Below are positions 43,219 through 55,300 of a stretch of 64,000 nucleotides of DNA, piece by piece. The position numbers and the translations under genes are program-made. The DNA is from Brachypodium distachyon. Lineage: Eukaryota > Streptophyta > Magnoliopsida > Poales > Poaceae. The stretch spans positions 58,418,914-58,482,913 of the forward strand of contig NC_016132.3 of the NCBI RefSeq assembly GCF_000005505.3, in the 5' to 3' direction. Under the pieces are notes generated by a model, which had not been told where the DNA came from, searched no databases, and saw nothing but the letters and a program-made list of their open reading frames with translations. Position 1 is the stretch's first letter. Every line of letters begins with the position of its first letter.

Positions 43219-46200
43219 ATGCCCACTAAAGGGGTCTCTTCAGATGTTATCAGAGTAAGCACCTCTAGTGCCCCTAGTACGTCGAGTCATGGTTCTGCAC
43301 AAGATGACTGTGATTCCTCAGGCGACGTGTATGTGTGGGGTGAAGTTATTTGTGAAAACTCTGTAAGAGCTGGTTCTGATGCGGTAATCAGGTCAACTGT
43401 GCGGCATGATGTCCTATTACCGAAGCCCTTGGAGTCCAAATTAGTTCTTGATGTGTATCATGTGGATTGTGGGGTCAAGCATGCTGCTTTGGTCACAAAA
43501 AACGGGGAAGTCTTCACATGGGGTGAAGAATCTGGAGGACGCCTTGGCCATGGATCACGAGAAGATTATATTCACCCCAGTCTAGTCGAATCATTAGCAG
43601 TTAGCAATGTGGATTTTGTTGCTTGTGGGGAGTTCCATACTTGTGCTGTGACAACAGCTGGGGAGCTGTATACCTGGGGAGATGGAACACACAATATTGG
43701 ACTTTTAGGCCATGGTACGGACTTAAGTCACTGGATTCCTAAAAGGATTTCAGGAGCATTGGAAGGCCAGCAAGTGGCTTATGTTTCTTGTGGAACCTGG
43801 CATACGGCCTTGATTACATCAACTGGACAGTTATTTACCTTTGGTGATGGTACTTTTGGAGTTCTAGGCCATGGAAACCGAGAAAGCATTCCATGTCCAA
43901 GGGAGGTAGAATCTTTATCAGGGTTGAAAACGATTGCTGTTGCATGTGGTGTATGGCACACTGCAGCCGTCGTAGAAGTTATAGTGACTCAGTCAAGTTC
44001 AAGTATATCTTCTGGAAAGCTCTTCACATGGGGAGATGGTGACAAACATCGACTTGGTCATGGTGACAAGGAACCGCGAGTTAAGCCCACATGTGTGGCT
44101 TCACTTATTGATTATGATTTTCACAGGATAGCATGTGGCCATAGTCTTACCGTGGGTCTGACAACATCTGGACAGGTATGGGGCATGGGTAATACTGTTT
44201 ATGGCCAGCTTGGGAATCCCCGCTCAGATGGTAAGCTCCCGTGTTTAGTTGAAGATATTATGGGTGAAAATGTTGTTCAAGTTGCTTGTGGTTCCTACCA
44301 TGTTGCAGTTTTAACAGTTAAGAGTGAGGTTTTTACTTGGGGGAAAGGAGCCAACGGAAGATTGGGCCATGGAGATATAGAGGACAGGAAAATACCTACA
44401 CTGGTTGAGGTGTTGAGAGACAGGGGAGTTAGGCACATAGCCTGTGGTGCAAACTTCACAGCTGCTATATGCCAACGTAAATGGATGTCAGGAGCAGAGC
44501 AGTCGCAATGTGCTTCATGCCGGCAACCATTTGGGTTCACCCGAAAGAGGCATAACTGCCATAATTGTGGACATGTCCATTGCAATGCGTGCACATCACG
44601 GAAGGTGCTGAGGGCAGCGTTGGCTCCTAACCCTGCAAAACCTTACCGTGTTTGTGATTCCTGTTTCTTGAAATTGAACAATGCCATTGATTCTAGCGCA
44701 GTTAATAAGAGGAAAGAGGCTGTGCCTCGCCACTCCGGTGAAAGCAATACTGATGCGAAATTAGCTAAAGCAATTATTCCTAGTAACTTGGATATGATTA
44801 GAAGTTTGGATAGCAAGGCAGCAAAACAAGGGAAGAAAACAGATGCGCTGTCATTCCTTCGAAATCCTCAAATGAATTCACTTCTTCAGTTGAGAGATAT
44901 TGCTTTATCTGGTGGATTTGATCTGAACAGACCGGTTCAAAAAACAGTTCGCACACCAGCAGTTCGATCGGTAAACACTTCGAGGGCTGTTTCCCCTTTC
45001 TCTCGAAAGCCTAGCCCACCACGTTCTACCACACCAACACATGGCCTTTCGATCGCGAAAAGTGCTACTGATAATCTCACGAAAAAAAATGAGATGTTAA
45101 ATCAGGAAGTTGAAAGACTCCGTGGACAGGTATCTCAATTTATTTATGTGCCAGTATGTAGCGTTCTTTTTTGTTGTGTGGGCAAAAACTAATTTATGCA
45201 CCTGGTTAGGTTGATAATCTTAGGCACCGTTGTGAGCTCCAAGACCTGGAGTTACAGAAGTCAGCTAAGAAAGTACAAGAGGCCATGACGCTGGTTGCAG
45301 AGGAATCTGGAAAGTCCAAAGCTGCAAAGGAAGTCATAAAATCCCTAACAGCACAGGTAATATTCCTTAGCTTTGTGCTCCTCTTCTCAGAAACCCATGA
45401 ATCAATTTTTAGCTTTTGCTTGCCTGCAATATTCCTTGCACATAAAATTGTTGGTTATTAAAGACACCAAGATTATGGTAATGGTCTCGTGCTGGAGGTT
45501 TAATCATTGCACCAAAAACAAAAGTAATATTTTTCACATTGAAAGAATAGCAATGGCTCAATGTTCAGCACCTAAGGACTCATTTAGTCATAAAAAATTT
45601 ATGTTCTGAAATAAAATTTTGTATTTGGTGCCTAACATAGTAACATGTCAAAATATTCAATCAAGCTTTCTTCATCTGTGTTAAGTATGACTTCCTTCGA
45701 TTTTGTTACTGAAATCCTTTCCCCTCCTGATTACTGTGTCTTCCTTTTCTGTGGCTGTAGCTCAAGGATATGGCTGAAAGACTGCCTCCAGATCCGGGAG
45801 CCTATGATGGCAATGATGCAAAGCAGTCACAGTTTCCAAATGGAATTGAGTCTCATGGTTCTATTTACTCTAGCATGAATGGGATTCATCAGCCACGAAA
45901 TGAGTCTATCCATGCTTTAAACATGCCTAGCCTGAACAGTGGACGAGCCTTGCACTCAAATGGAATTTCTGGTCAACATAAATCACCAGGTAATAATATT
46001 AGTGAAAATAACGAAGTGAGTGCTCACAGACATAGGGTTTCAAGTCCTCATGATGCTGAGCATTCAAATCGAAGAGGGCACGACAGTGGTGATGAATTGT
46101 TCACTGCAAGCCGTAGAGCGGGTGATAGTGCTAGCATGGATACCATGTCCCTTCAAAATGGTGAGGACGGTTACAAATCTCGAGGCACGGTATCACTGTC

Positions 46201-46859
46201 CGGTAACCAAGTTCAGGCTGAGTGGATTGAACAGTATGAACCAGGTGTATACATAACATTGATGACGCTTATTGACGGGACTCGGGATCTGAAGAGGGTG
46301 CGCTTCAGGTAAGTCGATATTTTATTGTCTTCCCTCTTAAATACTGCTATAGTTGTTTCTTCTTTAATAGATAGGAGTATATGCTGGAGTAAGTTTTAGC
46401 AATTCACTTCTTGAGTCTGACATCCCAGAAAATAGGTTGCATGCAGCTACTTATTGATAGTGGCATGTCCAAGAGCATAAAATAGAAGGCTGTTCTATTC
46501 CCTGGTTCAGTCTAATTACCATTTATTGTATAATGCTTTGTGTCATGCGGCTTATTCAATTGTTTCTTACCCTCTTTACTAATCAGCACCTCAACTGCTG
46601 CCAACCTACTCTATCTAATGACATGAAGTCTATGCTGGGAGCTTACTGAGAACCATGAAATGTTTACTTTGCTTTACATGTTCTTTTCTTCACCAAATTT
46701 TAACCTGCCTTGTTCCAAACCATTTCCAGTCGAAGACGGTTTAGCGAGCATCAAGCAGAGAACTGGTGGAACGAGAACCATGAAAAGGTTTATGAACGGT
46801 ACGACGTGAGGAGCTCTGAGCGAGCATCATCGGCTGCATCGACCCGGTCAGCCAGATGA
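43219..46859 (+). CDS. RCC1-FYVE-BRX protein (PRAF family) lacking PH domain
   Basis: Exons 43219-45129, 45210-45356, 45761-46308 and 46730-46859 encode about 911 residues, with phases in agreement. RCC1 repeats span about residues 36-415 (for example [40 protein letters not shown]). A FYVE zinc finger is at about 420-485 ([34 protein letters not shown]). A coiled coil runs at about 630-690, and a BRX domain lies near 838-900 ([40 protein letters not shown]). Plant PRAF proteins bind phosphoinositides and act as small-GTPase exchange or polarity factors. Full-length family members start with a PH domain of about 130 residues; here the coding exon opens just before [18 protein letters not shown], which lies after PH in the family. 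The exon is open back to the acceptor at 43182 ([12 protein letters not shown]). Confidence 0.9.
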
Positions 46860-47654
46860 CCTGAGGACTGACTTGCTGCCTAGCCGATCATCCGAGCTTC
46901 ATTTTTTCTCCTGCAATGTCGATAGTTTATTCCTTGTTCCGCAATTGGATCATCCATTCAGGCAGGCAGGCAGGCATAATACAAGGGTTTTGTAGCCCTG
47001 CCCTGTGCCCTGGATGTAATGTAAATATAGAGCTGCCAAATGCTAGTCTGGGAAAGAGGAGTGGAGGGTGTGTTTGAGATCCAGCCTCCTCTTTCCCCCA
47101 ATTCTGTAGCCAATTCAGGAGTAACATTCATAAAATTTCTCTAGCCATCTTCCAAAGTTTCTGCATCGCATTTCATCCTGTGACGTTGCGGTTTCTTTGA
47201 TGCCTATGAAACCAAATTCTAAACAAATACCAGGATAAAGAATCAAACAGTCTTCCGCACTGAGCATCATGCAAACGTTTAACCGAAAACAAAATGATTA
47301 TCAAGATTAACAAATTTTAGTGAGTAATGCCTTGTCATTTCTCTTGCGACTGTTTTTCCAGCAGATTCCGTCTTCTATACACGATATAATTATCGATTTG
47401 TTTGAAGCTTTTCGTATCAAGATAATTAAAGAGTGCTTATCAATGTTGTGAGAAAGATGCTGGAGTGTTTCCAAACGAAGGATTTGAATTCGAATGCAAA
47501 ATTTGAAAAAGAAAACGTCCCACTTAATTATTTTGAAACTCCTGCTACAGTACTACTCGAGCAGCGCATTTCTATCCTCCCAAATCTCCTCCAGATCCCC
47601 CGCGGCCTCTCCACGTCCACTGAATCCCAGCGCCGGAGCCGGCGACGAGCGGAG
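46860..47654. other. 3' UTR and short intergenic spacer
   Basis: 3' UTR of the RCC1-FYVE gene, then the leader of the carrier gene. An in-frame extension upstream of 47655 exists but has no carrier or transit-peptide character. Confidence 0.5.
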
Positions 47655-48770
47655 ATGCCGTCGTCCAAGCCGACTTCGCAGCCGCTCTCCCTCGCGCTCC
47701 CTTCCGCCGGCGGCCGCTCCCTGCAGGACTTCCCCTCCCTCTTCTCCGACCTCACCTCGCTCCTCCTCCACCACACGCCTGCCTCCTCCCACGCCGCCGT
47801 CTTCTCCTCCTCCTCCCTCTCCATCCCCATCCCCATCCCCACCTCCGCGGCTCAGGCTCCCGCGCCGGCGCAGGTGCCGACACCGCTCGCGCGCGCGGCC
47901 ATCGGGGCGTGCGCGGGCGCGGCGGCGGGGGCCTTCACCTACGCGGCTTTGCTCCCGATCGACGCCGTCAAGACCCGCCTCCAGGCCGGCGCCGCCTCCC
48001 GCGGCTCGTGGCAGGTCTTCCTCGACATCCTCCGCGCCGACGGGCCGCTGGGCCTCTACCGCGGCCTCTCCGCCGTCATCCTCGGCTCCGCCTCCTCCTC
48101 CGCCATCTACTTCGGCACCTGCGAGCTCGCCAAGTCGCTGCTCCGCCCGCACCTGCCCCCGTTCCTCGTGCCCCCGCTCGCCGGCGCCAGCGGCAACATA
48201 TCCTCCTCCGCCATCATGGTCCCCAAGGAGCTCATCACGCAGCGGCTCCAGTCGGGCGCCGCCAAGGGCCGCTCCTGGCAGGTGCTCCTCCAGATCCTCC
48301 AGGCCGACGGCTTCTTCGGCCTCTACGCCGGCTACACCGCCACCCTCCTCCGCAACCTCCCAGCCGGGGTGCTCAGCTACTCCTCCTTCGAGTACCTCAA
48401 GGCCTTCACTCTGAAGCACAGCGACAGGGAGAACATGACGCCTGGGGAGAGCGTGCTGTGTGGCGCTCTCGCAGGCGCGATATCGGCGGCGCTCACCACC
48501 CCACTGGATGTCGTCAAGACGCGGCTGATGACAAGGGTGGGCACCGAGGGGAGCCGCACGGTGGTGGGGACGATGCGGGAGGTTGTCGCAGAGGAAGGTC
48601 TGATGGGTCTGTCCCGGGGCATTGGACCGAGGATCCTGCACAGTGCGTGCTTTGCGGCGATAGGCTACTGTGCCTTTGAGACGGCGAGGCTCGCCATCCT
48701 CAAGTCATACCTTGAAGGGTGTGAGAGGAAAGCCGCAGCAGAGATCAAGACCAGAGTTGCCGCAGCTTGA
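47655..48770 (+). CDS. Mitoferrin-like carrier, probably chloroplast (MFL1-like)
   Basis: A single exon of 371 residues. An N-terminal Ser/Pro-rich extension (about residues 1-78) suits a plastid transit peptide. Three mitochondrial-carrier repeats follow, with signatures PIDAVKTRL (101-109), VPKELITQRL (189-198) and PLDVVKTRL (283-291). The second and third repeats carry the landmark segments YFGTCELAKSLL, YAGYTATLLRNLPAGVLSYS and SACFAAIGYCAFETARL. The whole pattern matches Arabidopsis MITOFERRIN-LIKE 1, a chloroplast-envelope protein implicated in iron uptake, and not the SAM carriers. The start at 47655 (GGAGATGCC) is chosen because the 74 residues read upstream look like untranslated leader. 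Transport of iron is inferred from the family. Confidence 0.9.
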   Translation: MPSSKPTSQPLSLALPSAGGRSLQDFPSLFSDLTSLLLHHTPASSHAAVFSSSSLSIPIPIPTSAAQAPAPAQVPTPLARAAIGACAGAAAGAFTYAALLPIDAVKTRLQAGAASRGSWQVFLDILRADGPLGLYRGLSAVILGSASSSAIYFGTCELAKSLLRPHLPPFLVPPLAGASGNISSSAIMVPKELITQRLQSGAAKGRSWQVLLQILQADGFFGLYAGYTATLLRNLPAGVLSYSSFEYLKAFTLKHSDRENMTPGESVLCGALAGAISAALTTPLDVVKTRLMTRVGTEGSRTVVGTMREVVAEEGLMGLSRGIGPRILHSACFAAIGYCAFETARLAILKSYLEGCERKAAAEIKTRVAAA

Positions 48771-49319
48771 GGGTGTATGCTTCCTTTCCTTCTTTCAGGA
48801 AGGTAATTGCTTGCTTCGGGAGTGTGGAGTTTTGTTGTGGCTACCTAGCTATGATATGATGCAGATGCTGTACTCGCTTAATGTTTTTATTTTAGCATCA
48901 TTAAAGTTTCAGTTGTAGAGTTTGAAGGATATGAGAAGTGATAATATGAAGCAGTATGGGAATACATTTTGTGGAATACCTGATTTTACTCCTTTCATTA
49001 TGTGTATGTGCGCATGGGTGTGTGATTACAATGAAAGCTCACAAACCTGAATGCTTTGTGTTCCAGTTTCCATTAACCCAAAGCATATTGTTGGCTAAAA
49101 CTCTCCACTACTGTAGCAGCCATGCAAATATTTCAGGCATTTACGCTGTTTTGTTTGCTACTGTTCAGAAAATATCACAGTTATAGAATGTTACAGGCGT
49201 ACTAAATTACTATTTAAGTTTGTGGACATCTGGGACCACAGAAATCGTATATGACATCATTTAAGATGACACTGCTACAAGCGATCACAGTTTGAGGCAA
49301 ATGAACATCCTATGGTTCA
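48771..49319. other. Convergent 3' flanks
   Basis: 3' UTR of the carrier gene and of the minus-strand polymerase gene. No gene is seen. Confidence 0.5.
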
Positions 49320-52300
49320 TCATTGGAAGTACTTTTCGCAGAATGAATCAGCAGCATGTGGGTAATGAATCTTGATCAAATTCTCTAGGCACTTCTTGTA
49401 GGAGAAATCTGTAGGAGGGCCTTCTGAGGACACGACGTACAAGCACCTGCTGCCACGTTGATGCCTAGCAACCTGCAATCAGGGAAAGAGTTCTCATGAC
49501 ATTCCCATTTTGGTTCCTCTGATGCATCAGAAGACAAAAAGGCAAGCTGTTTACCATTATGTAATTGTCCCGTCCTGCCATCTTCTTTTCCTTCTCTGGG
49601 TGGTACTCAAGAATATTTTTGACGATGAATTTCTCATCGTCTTCACAAAGTTTCACACCATCCCTGCAAAATATTGAAAGAGATGGACTGTAGCAAGGGA
49701 TACAAACACAAGAGGAGCGGTGTCTACAAGAGCAGGTGCATTTTTTCAATCATTGTAGTTACTTAGACTTTGTGATATTTAAACTTAAACCCATCTTTCA
49801 TCTTATCAACTATCTACCAGCTTAGTCCCTGTAGAATTGTAGCTAGTTTTCAGTACTTGTACTTTTTTTTAGTTGCGTTGAGCTAGAAACTATACCTTGA
49901 TTCACGGATTACCCTCTGTACTTCTTTCATGATGGGATCGATTTGAGCGTGTATCTGCTGCTCCACCAGAGTAAAATTAGCACGAACTCCTTGTCCAGCA
50001 CTGCTGTTCTTCTGGCCTTTCCCTTTCTTACTGTTGCTACCTCCACGACGTGATCCATTTGATTTCCATGCTGCTCCTCTACCACAACCTGGACCAAGAT
50101 TACCAGGATTCGTGTTCCATCCACCAGAGTTAGACGGTCCTGAAAAGGCAAAGTTCGGTGCATCTGTGGTATTTGCTCTCTGGGCTTTCCACCTGCTGTT
50201 ACTACCTCCATGTCGTGGTCCCTCTGAGTTCCAGACTGCTCCTCTACCACCACCTCGACCAAGATTACCAGTCTTCCTGTTCCATCCACCATCGCTAGAT
50301 GCTTCTGTAATGGCAAAACTTTGCGGTCCTGTAAAATTTGCTCCAGTGTTGTTCCAATTCTGATTACCATCTTGCTGTGTTGAATCTGAGCTCCAGCTAC
50401 TCTTAGGTTGCCTTCTCTGATAAGTTTGCCAGTTTCCAACTGAGCTCCAGTTATTATTAGTTTGCCTTGTATTTTGTTCTCGTCCAGTTCTCCTACCCTG
50501 AAGATCATGCAGCAGAAAATCAGCTTTTGGTTTGTCTGTCCAAGAGATTGGAGTGTTTCCTCCCATACATAACATCTCATCCTCTTCAAGTTCATCCTGT
50601 TGAAGGTTGTCAACATCATACAAGCAGGAATCATGGGGGACAATTGCCAAGTCTTCAGTGACTCCTGTTGTTTCTACTGCTGCGAGGAATTCATATAAGT
50701 TATACCCACCGAGGTTCCCATTTCCCGCTGACTGTAAAAGATCGAGAAGTTCAGAGCAGAGGGGAGAATATATGTTTTGCATGGATAAGAGAGTGACACA
50801 TAGGCAAGTTTAATGGTTGCCATACCAGTTTCCCATCATTCAATTGGATTTCGAAGGCTGAACCAGTTCCAATTGGTGCACGCTTGCCCCAAGAGCAGGT
50901 GGACACCACAGTATCCAGCTGATCAGAGTAGAACTTCCCAGCACCCTCCTCAAAGCATTGGATTGGTCTCTGTGACACGTTATTCTCATTTTTGAATCAT
51001 GGCTGACACTTGACATATCAAAATTGGGAGGTCAAAAGGAAAGGGAAGTGAGGACTTACAGAGAGTGTAGCTTTCATAAAGGGTGCCTGAACCTTAAGGG
51101 ACTTGAATGTGGCCTTGTAACCATAGATGTTGAAACCGTGCAAGTTACCAGTGCAGGTCATGCTGCTTGCAACAGTTGTCAGGTGCTCCTCAAAAACTGA
51201 TTTTGTTATCATTCCAACTGCCTTGGAAAGGTGCTGCAAGGATGATCGAAAACATGAGTAACGCTTCAATAGAAGCTACACTTGATTTGAATTATGGCAA
51301 GGTAATGCTGGACCTGTGTGACTCGACCGAAGGCGCCCGAAATTCCATGCACTTGCCGAACTTGTTGGATGCTGTAAGGGACAGACCTGGAAGTGTCGAT
51401 CAGATCCATCACAGGGATGCATGCGTCCATTGCTGTTCCCCAGGCATCACCATTCTCTCCAATTGAGGCTTTTTCTACTATGATTTCCAATGCCAATTCA
51501 CCCTTCTGTTCAGCATCGGGCTTCTGGACCCAACATGTAGCTTGTGGTTAAACCCATGTTATGTTGGCCTCCTGGACTCGAGGATCACGTGGGAGAAGGT
51601 GCAGGAATGTCTCTTTGGTAAGCAAAATTGCATAAGCCATAAATAAAAGCATATTCATCTGGATTTTCTATATGCATGGCACCTAGGTATGAATGTGAAG
51701 TATTGTTTTACCTTTAATAATTGTGTCCAAGACTATAGGAGAAATGGTATTGACCATCAAGTGGACAAATCGTGTGGAAGGTTCAAGTATTTGTGTCGTG
51801 ACACTTTCAGTTAGGAAAAACTGCAAGCAGGAGACCTGAAAAGGTTTCTTATAATCTCCATCTTGGTAGCACAAACACTCGCTGCAAATAAGTGATGCCA
51901 GATTATGTTCAGAAGTTATAGCATAAATCATTTGAAATTCATGCTTGATTTTCGCAATATAGCATGGTGGGAAGTCCCTAATGCATAAATTACCCAATGA
52001 AAAACATATTCAACGTAAGTCTTGATCCACTAAGATTTAGATCCACTAAAATCTAAATATAGGAATATTCTTTCAGAAGAATCAGAAAAAAAGTCTCACA
52101 CTATTTGAGGGTTAAAATCACAAAAGGTTTGTACCTTGAAATCAGCTCAATTCTCTTCAAAAGTTGATTCAACTGTCCCTTTTTCTTTCCACTTTTATAA
52201 ATAGTTTTCCGGCATTTCTGAAGAATTTCTTCTACACTTACATTCGTCTCGTTCAGTTTCTTCTGTAAGTGACAAGATGCATTTCTTGAACATATAATCG

Positions 52301-55300
52301 TGAGGATAATGCTGAAACAACATAGACAATTTTAGAAGTAGGAGAAAAGACCTTGTCAAGGTGAATATGGCCAACAAGACAATGTGTTGCTTGGATTGTT
52401 TGCTTCTGATACCTGAAACAAGACAATGCCTCTGAGCCTAGTAGAATATACATCGAAATGTCTAAGTAGTTACTTGTCAATTGGTTCTGCCTTCTAACCA
52501 TATAATGCAGTGTAAAGCTGAATTAGACTGATCGAAGTTCAATAATAGGCTAGTTTAAAGCATTCAAGAAACCAATAGATTGCTTCTTTTTTTCAGGTTT
52601 TTGAATCACATGGAATGAATGCTGAAATGCATAGTTACTAATAATAGGATTTAACTTAGAGCGTAGCATTATAGTATCAAAATAATCTGAAAATCATGAA
52701 TGGTACATACTGGATTGAGAACTCAGTAGCACAATCTTCTATTTTGATCCTCTTCAAGCAGGCTTGTATTGCGAGTGCTGCTCTTTCCATGCAAAACTGT
52801 TTCCCACAACAGCACTCACTGACATACAAAATTATTTTTCGGTCATTTTCATGAGTTCTGGAGCTAGCCCTGGTAAGCAGTACTTCCTGTAAAAGTAACA
52901 AACAGAAGTCAAAATTACACCCAACATATGAACTGTGAAGTCTTAGATGGAACTGATTAAATGAGCCTCGCACCTTCATTGAGTCCCATGAGGTCATGTT
53001 GTTCTGATTTGGATCTAACACTGCCTTGTACGCAGCATTTGCAACTGCAGTGGCAGCCAAGATACCAACAGGATCTCCTGGTATCACAGAACTTGATGAA
53101 TTTGGCGAGTCAAACTTGACAACTGAATTTCCACACGAATATCTTATGGTTCCATCATAGCATGCTACGACATCTCGGAGTATTGCCATCAGGTTCTTGA
53201 AAAGACTGCCTGGCTCCACAAGTCCTTTAGATGCGCGTATTATCTTCTCCCTTACAGATATTGAATGGAGTAGGTCCTCATATGGGTTCAGTCCATGGTA
53301 AAATGAGCTCCTAACAAAACCATGTGCCTCCAAAGGGTGGCAATCATTAGTGCTGCTGGGACGGTTGGATAAGCAATCCTCCACTAAGCTTCTAGAGTAC
53401 AGTCTTCCATTGCACTGAAGCTGACGACCCAAGAAACCAATCTGCTCCACTACTTTGTTCATGGCAGAATCACTTTGTGGATCAACCAGAAAACGAAGGT
53501 CAGAAAAAGAAGCAATGAAGTCCACAATTGGATTTCGGAACTTGTCGAGCTCAAGTGACCTGTTCTGAGTTGTCTTCAGTATTGGATTTTGGACATTGAA
53601 GTCTGTCAGGCTCATGCTGAAACCATCAGCAAATAGTGATTCCATTAGTAGGGGCTGCAGAAGATTCAGAAATTCTATGGCCTCCCTTGGATTCTTCATA
53701 GATAGAACTGATGAGATTGTGACAGTGCCAGTAACCAAGTCTCTGACTAGCCCGTTGGCTTCCTCTGGCAGTAACGTCTCTAGAATCTGACTGAAAGTCC
53801 AGTTCGGTACGTCTGGTAGTTTCTTCTGGGGAGTCATTCCTGCCGCGAACATTGCATTTCTAAGTTGGCTGGCCTCCCTTCTGGAATACTTTCCATCAGA
53901 AATTTTCTTTACAGCTAGTAAGCAATCATTCTTAAGCTGAAAATTGAACTTCCCGTTGTGGGAGCACAGAAGCTGCTTCTCCACAGCGAAGAGCTCTGTA
54001 GCTTCAGCCCTTGCTGAAAATGACCGTGTGAAGAAGATGTGGACACAGTCACCGTCGAAATCTGCTCCAAGTGGGCCACAAATGAGCGGATTGATCTTGA
54101 TGGTGTGATCAGTGTGTACATGGACATACATTGCTTGGACCGAGTGCTTGTCAGTACTTGGTGGTCTGTTGATAAATACGATATCTCCATCTAGAGTTCT
54201 TCTGCTGACAGTTTCACCAACCTTCAATATGGTCTGTTTCTTATTCGCTTTCCCCACATCCAAGGAGTATGTGAGGGAATTAGCATCTTCATATGTCAGG
54301 CACAGTCCTTTATCCATCATGCCTTGCAGCCAAGCGATGTTGTGGTCTGTGACACGCTCTTGTACTGACATTCTTCTTGCTACTTCATCAGGCACTCCTA
54401 CTACATTGACAGGAATGTATGGGTCACCAGTAATCACGCCACGGCATGAGAAGCTTGAGCTCTTACTGATGAAGAGTGACTTCATCTTTTGCTGCCATTG
54501 TTTTGCTGCAGGCTGACTGGTAAAGGTGCCAGCTTGAGGACCCTTCAAAAGATACATGATGGCGCCACATTGTGAACATATGATTTTGACCAAGTAGGTT
54601 GTATATGCTTCATTGGCAGATTAACTAGATACCTTTGTTGTCCCTGTAAGCTTGATGTAGTCAGCAATAGCTACCTGAAGATCTTCTGCATCCACCTCGT
54701 GTGCTTGAAAGGTTGGAGAGCCAACCCTTGAGCTGTTGATATCATGTACCTTGCGTAGGACTTTCCTTAACAAGTTTGTTGAGGTATCCTAAAATAGGAA
54801 GGAGAAATCAGTAGTAGTTATGCACCGAAAAGGGTGTGGCGAAGGAACTTGTGATGCGACCAGGAAGTACTTTCTGACGAGGTACTTACATAAGAGCAGA
54901 TGATTTTCATCATCTAGACCATTGAATGAACGGAGGCAGTTTGGTAGAACAGAGAGATAGCTCATCACAAATCCATCCTGAGGAATATACCCCCTAACAG
55001 CAAGCTGCCTTCTTGTTCTTCCAGAGATCTTTATCAGTATGTTCTGAACCTAAGGAACAGAAGAAGAACATGTGAGTATCTTTAATCCCTGTTCTTGAAG
55101 TATTTCTTAGTTTATATCCTTGTAACCATTTCTAATGCAAAAGTACAGCAAGAAATTTCTTAAATTTTGTACTCCGTATCCTCCCCTCTTGCATGGTGGC
55201 TTTTGCAACAGGAATAAGGATTTGTGTAGTAAGAGTACCTCTTTTGGAAGTAGGCAGCGGCTGTGAGAGCTTCCCTTTGTGCGAAAGCCAAATTGATCAA

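Noticed and set aside
47433..47654. N-terminal extension of the carrier gene
   Set aside because: The in-frame upstream residues look like translated leader. The ATG at 47655 gives a transit-peptide-like start and family length.
47553..48641. 362-residue minus-strand open frame
   Set aside because: It is the antisense shadow of the GC-rich carrier gene and is dominated by Gly, Glu and Arg.
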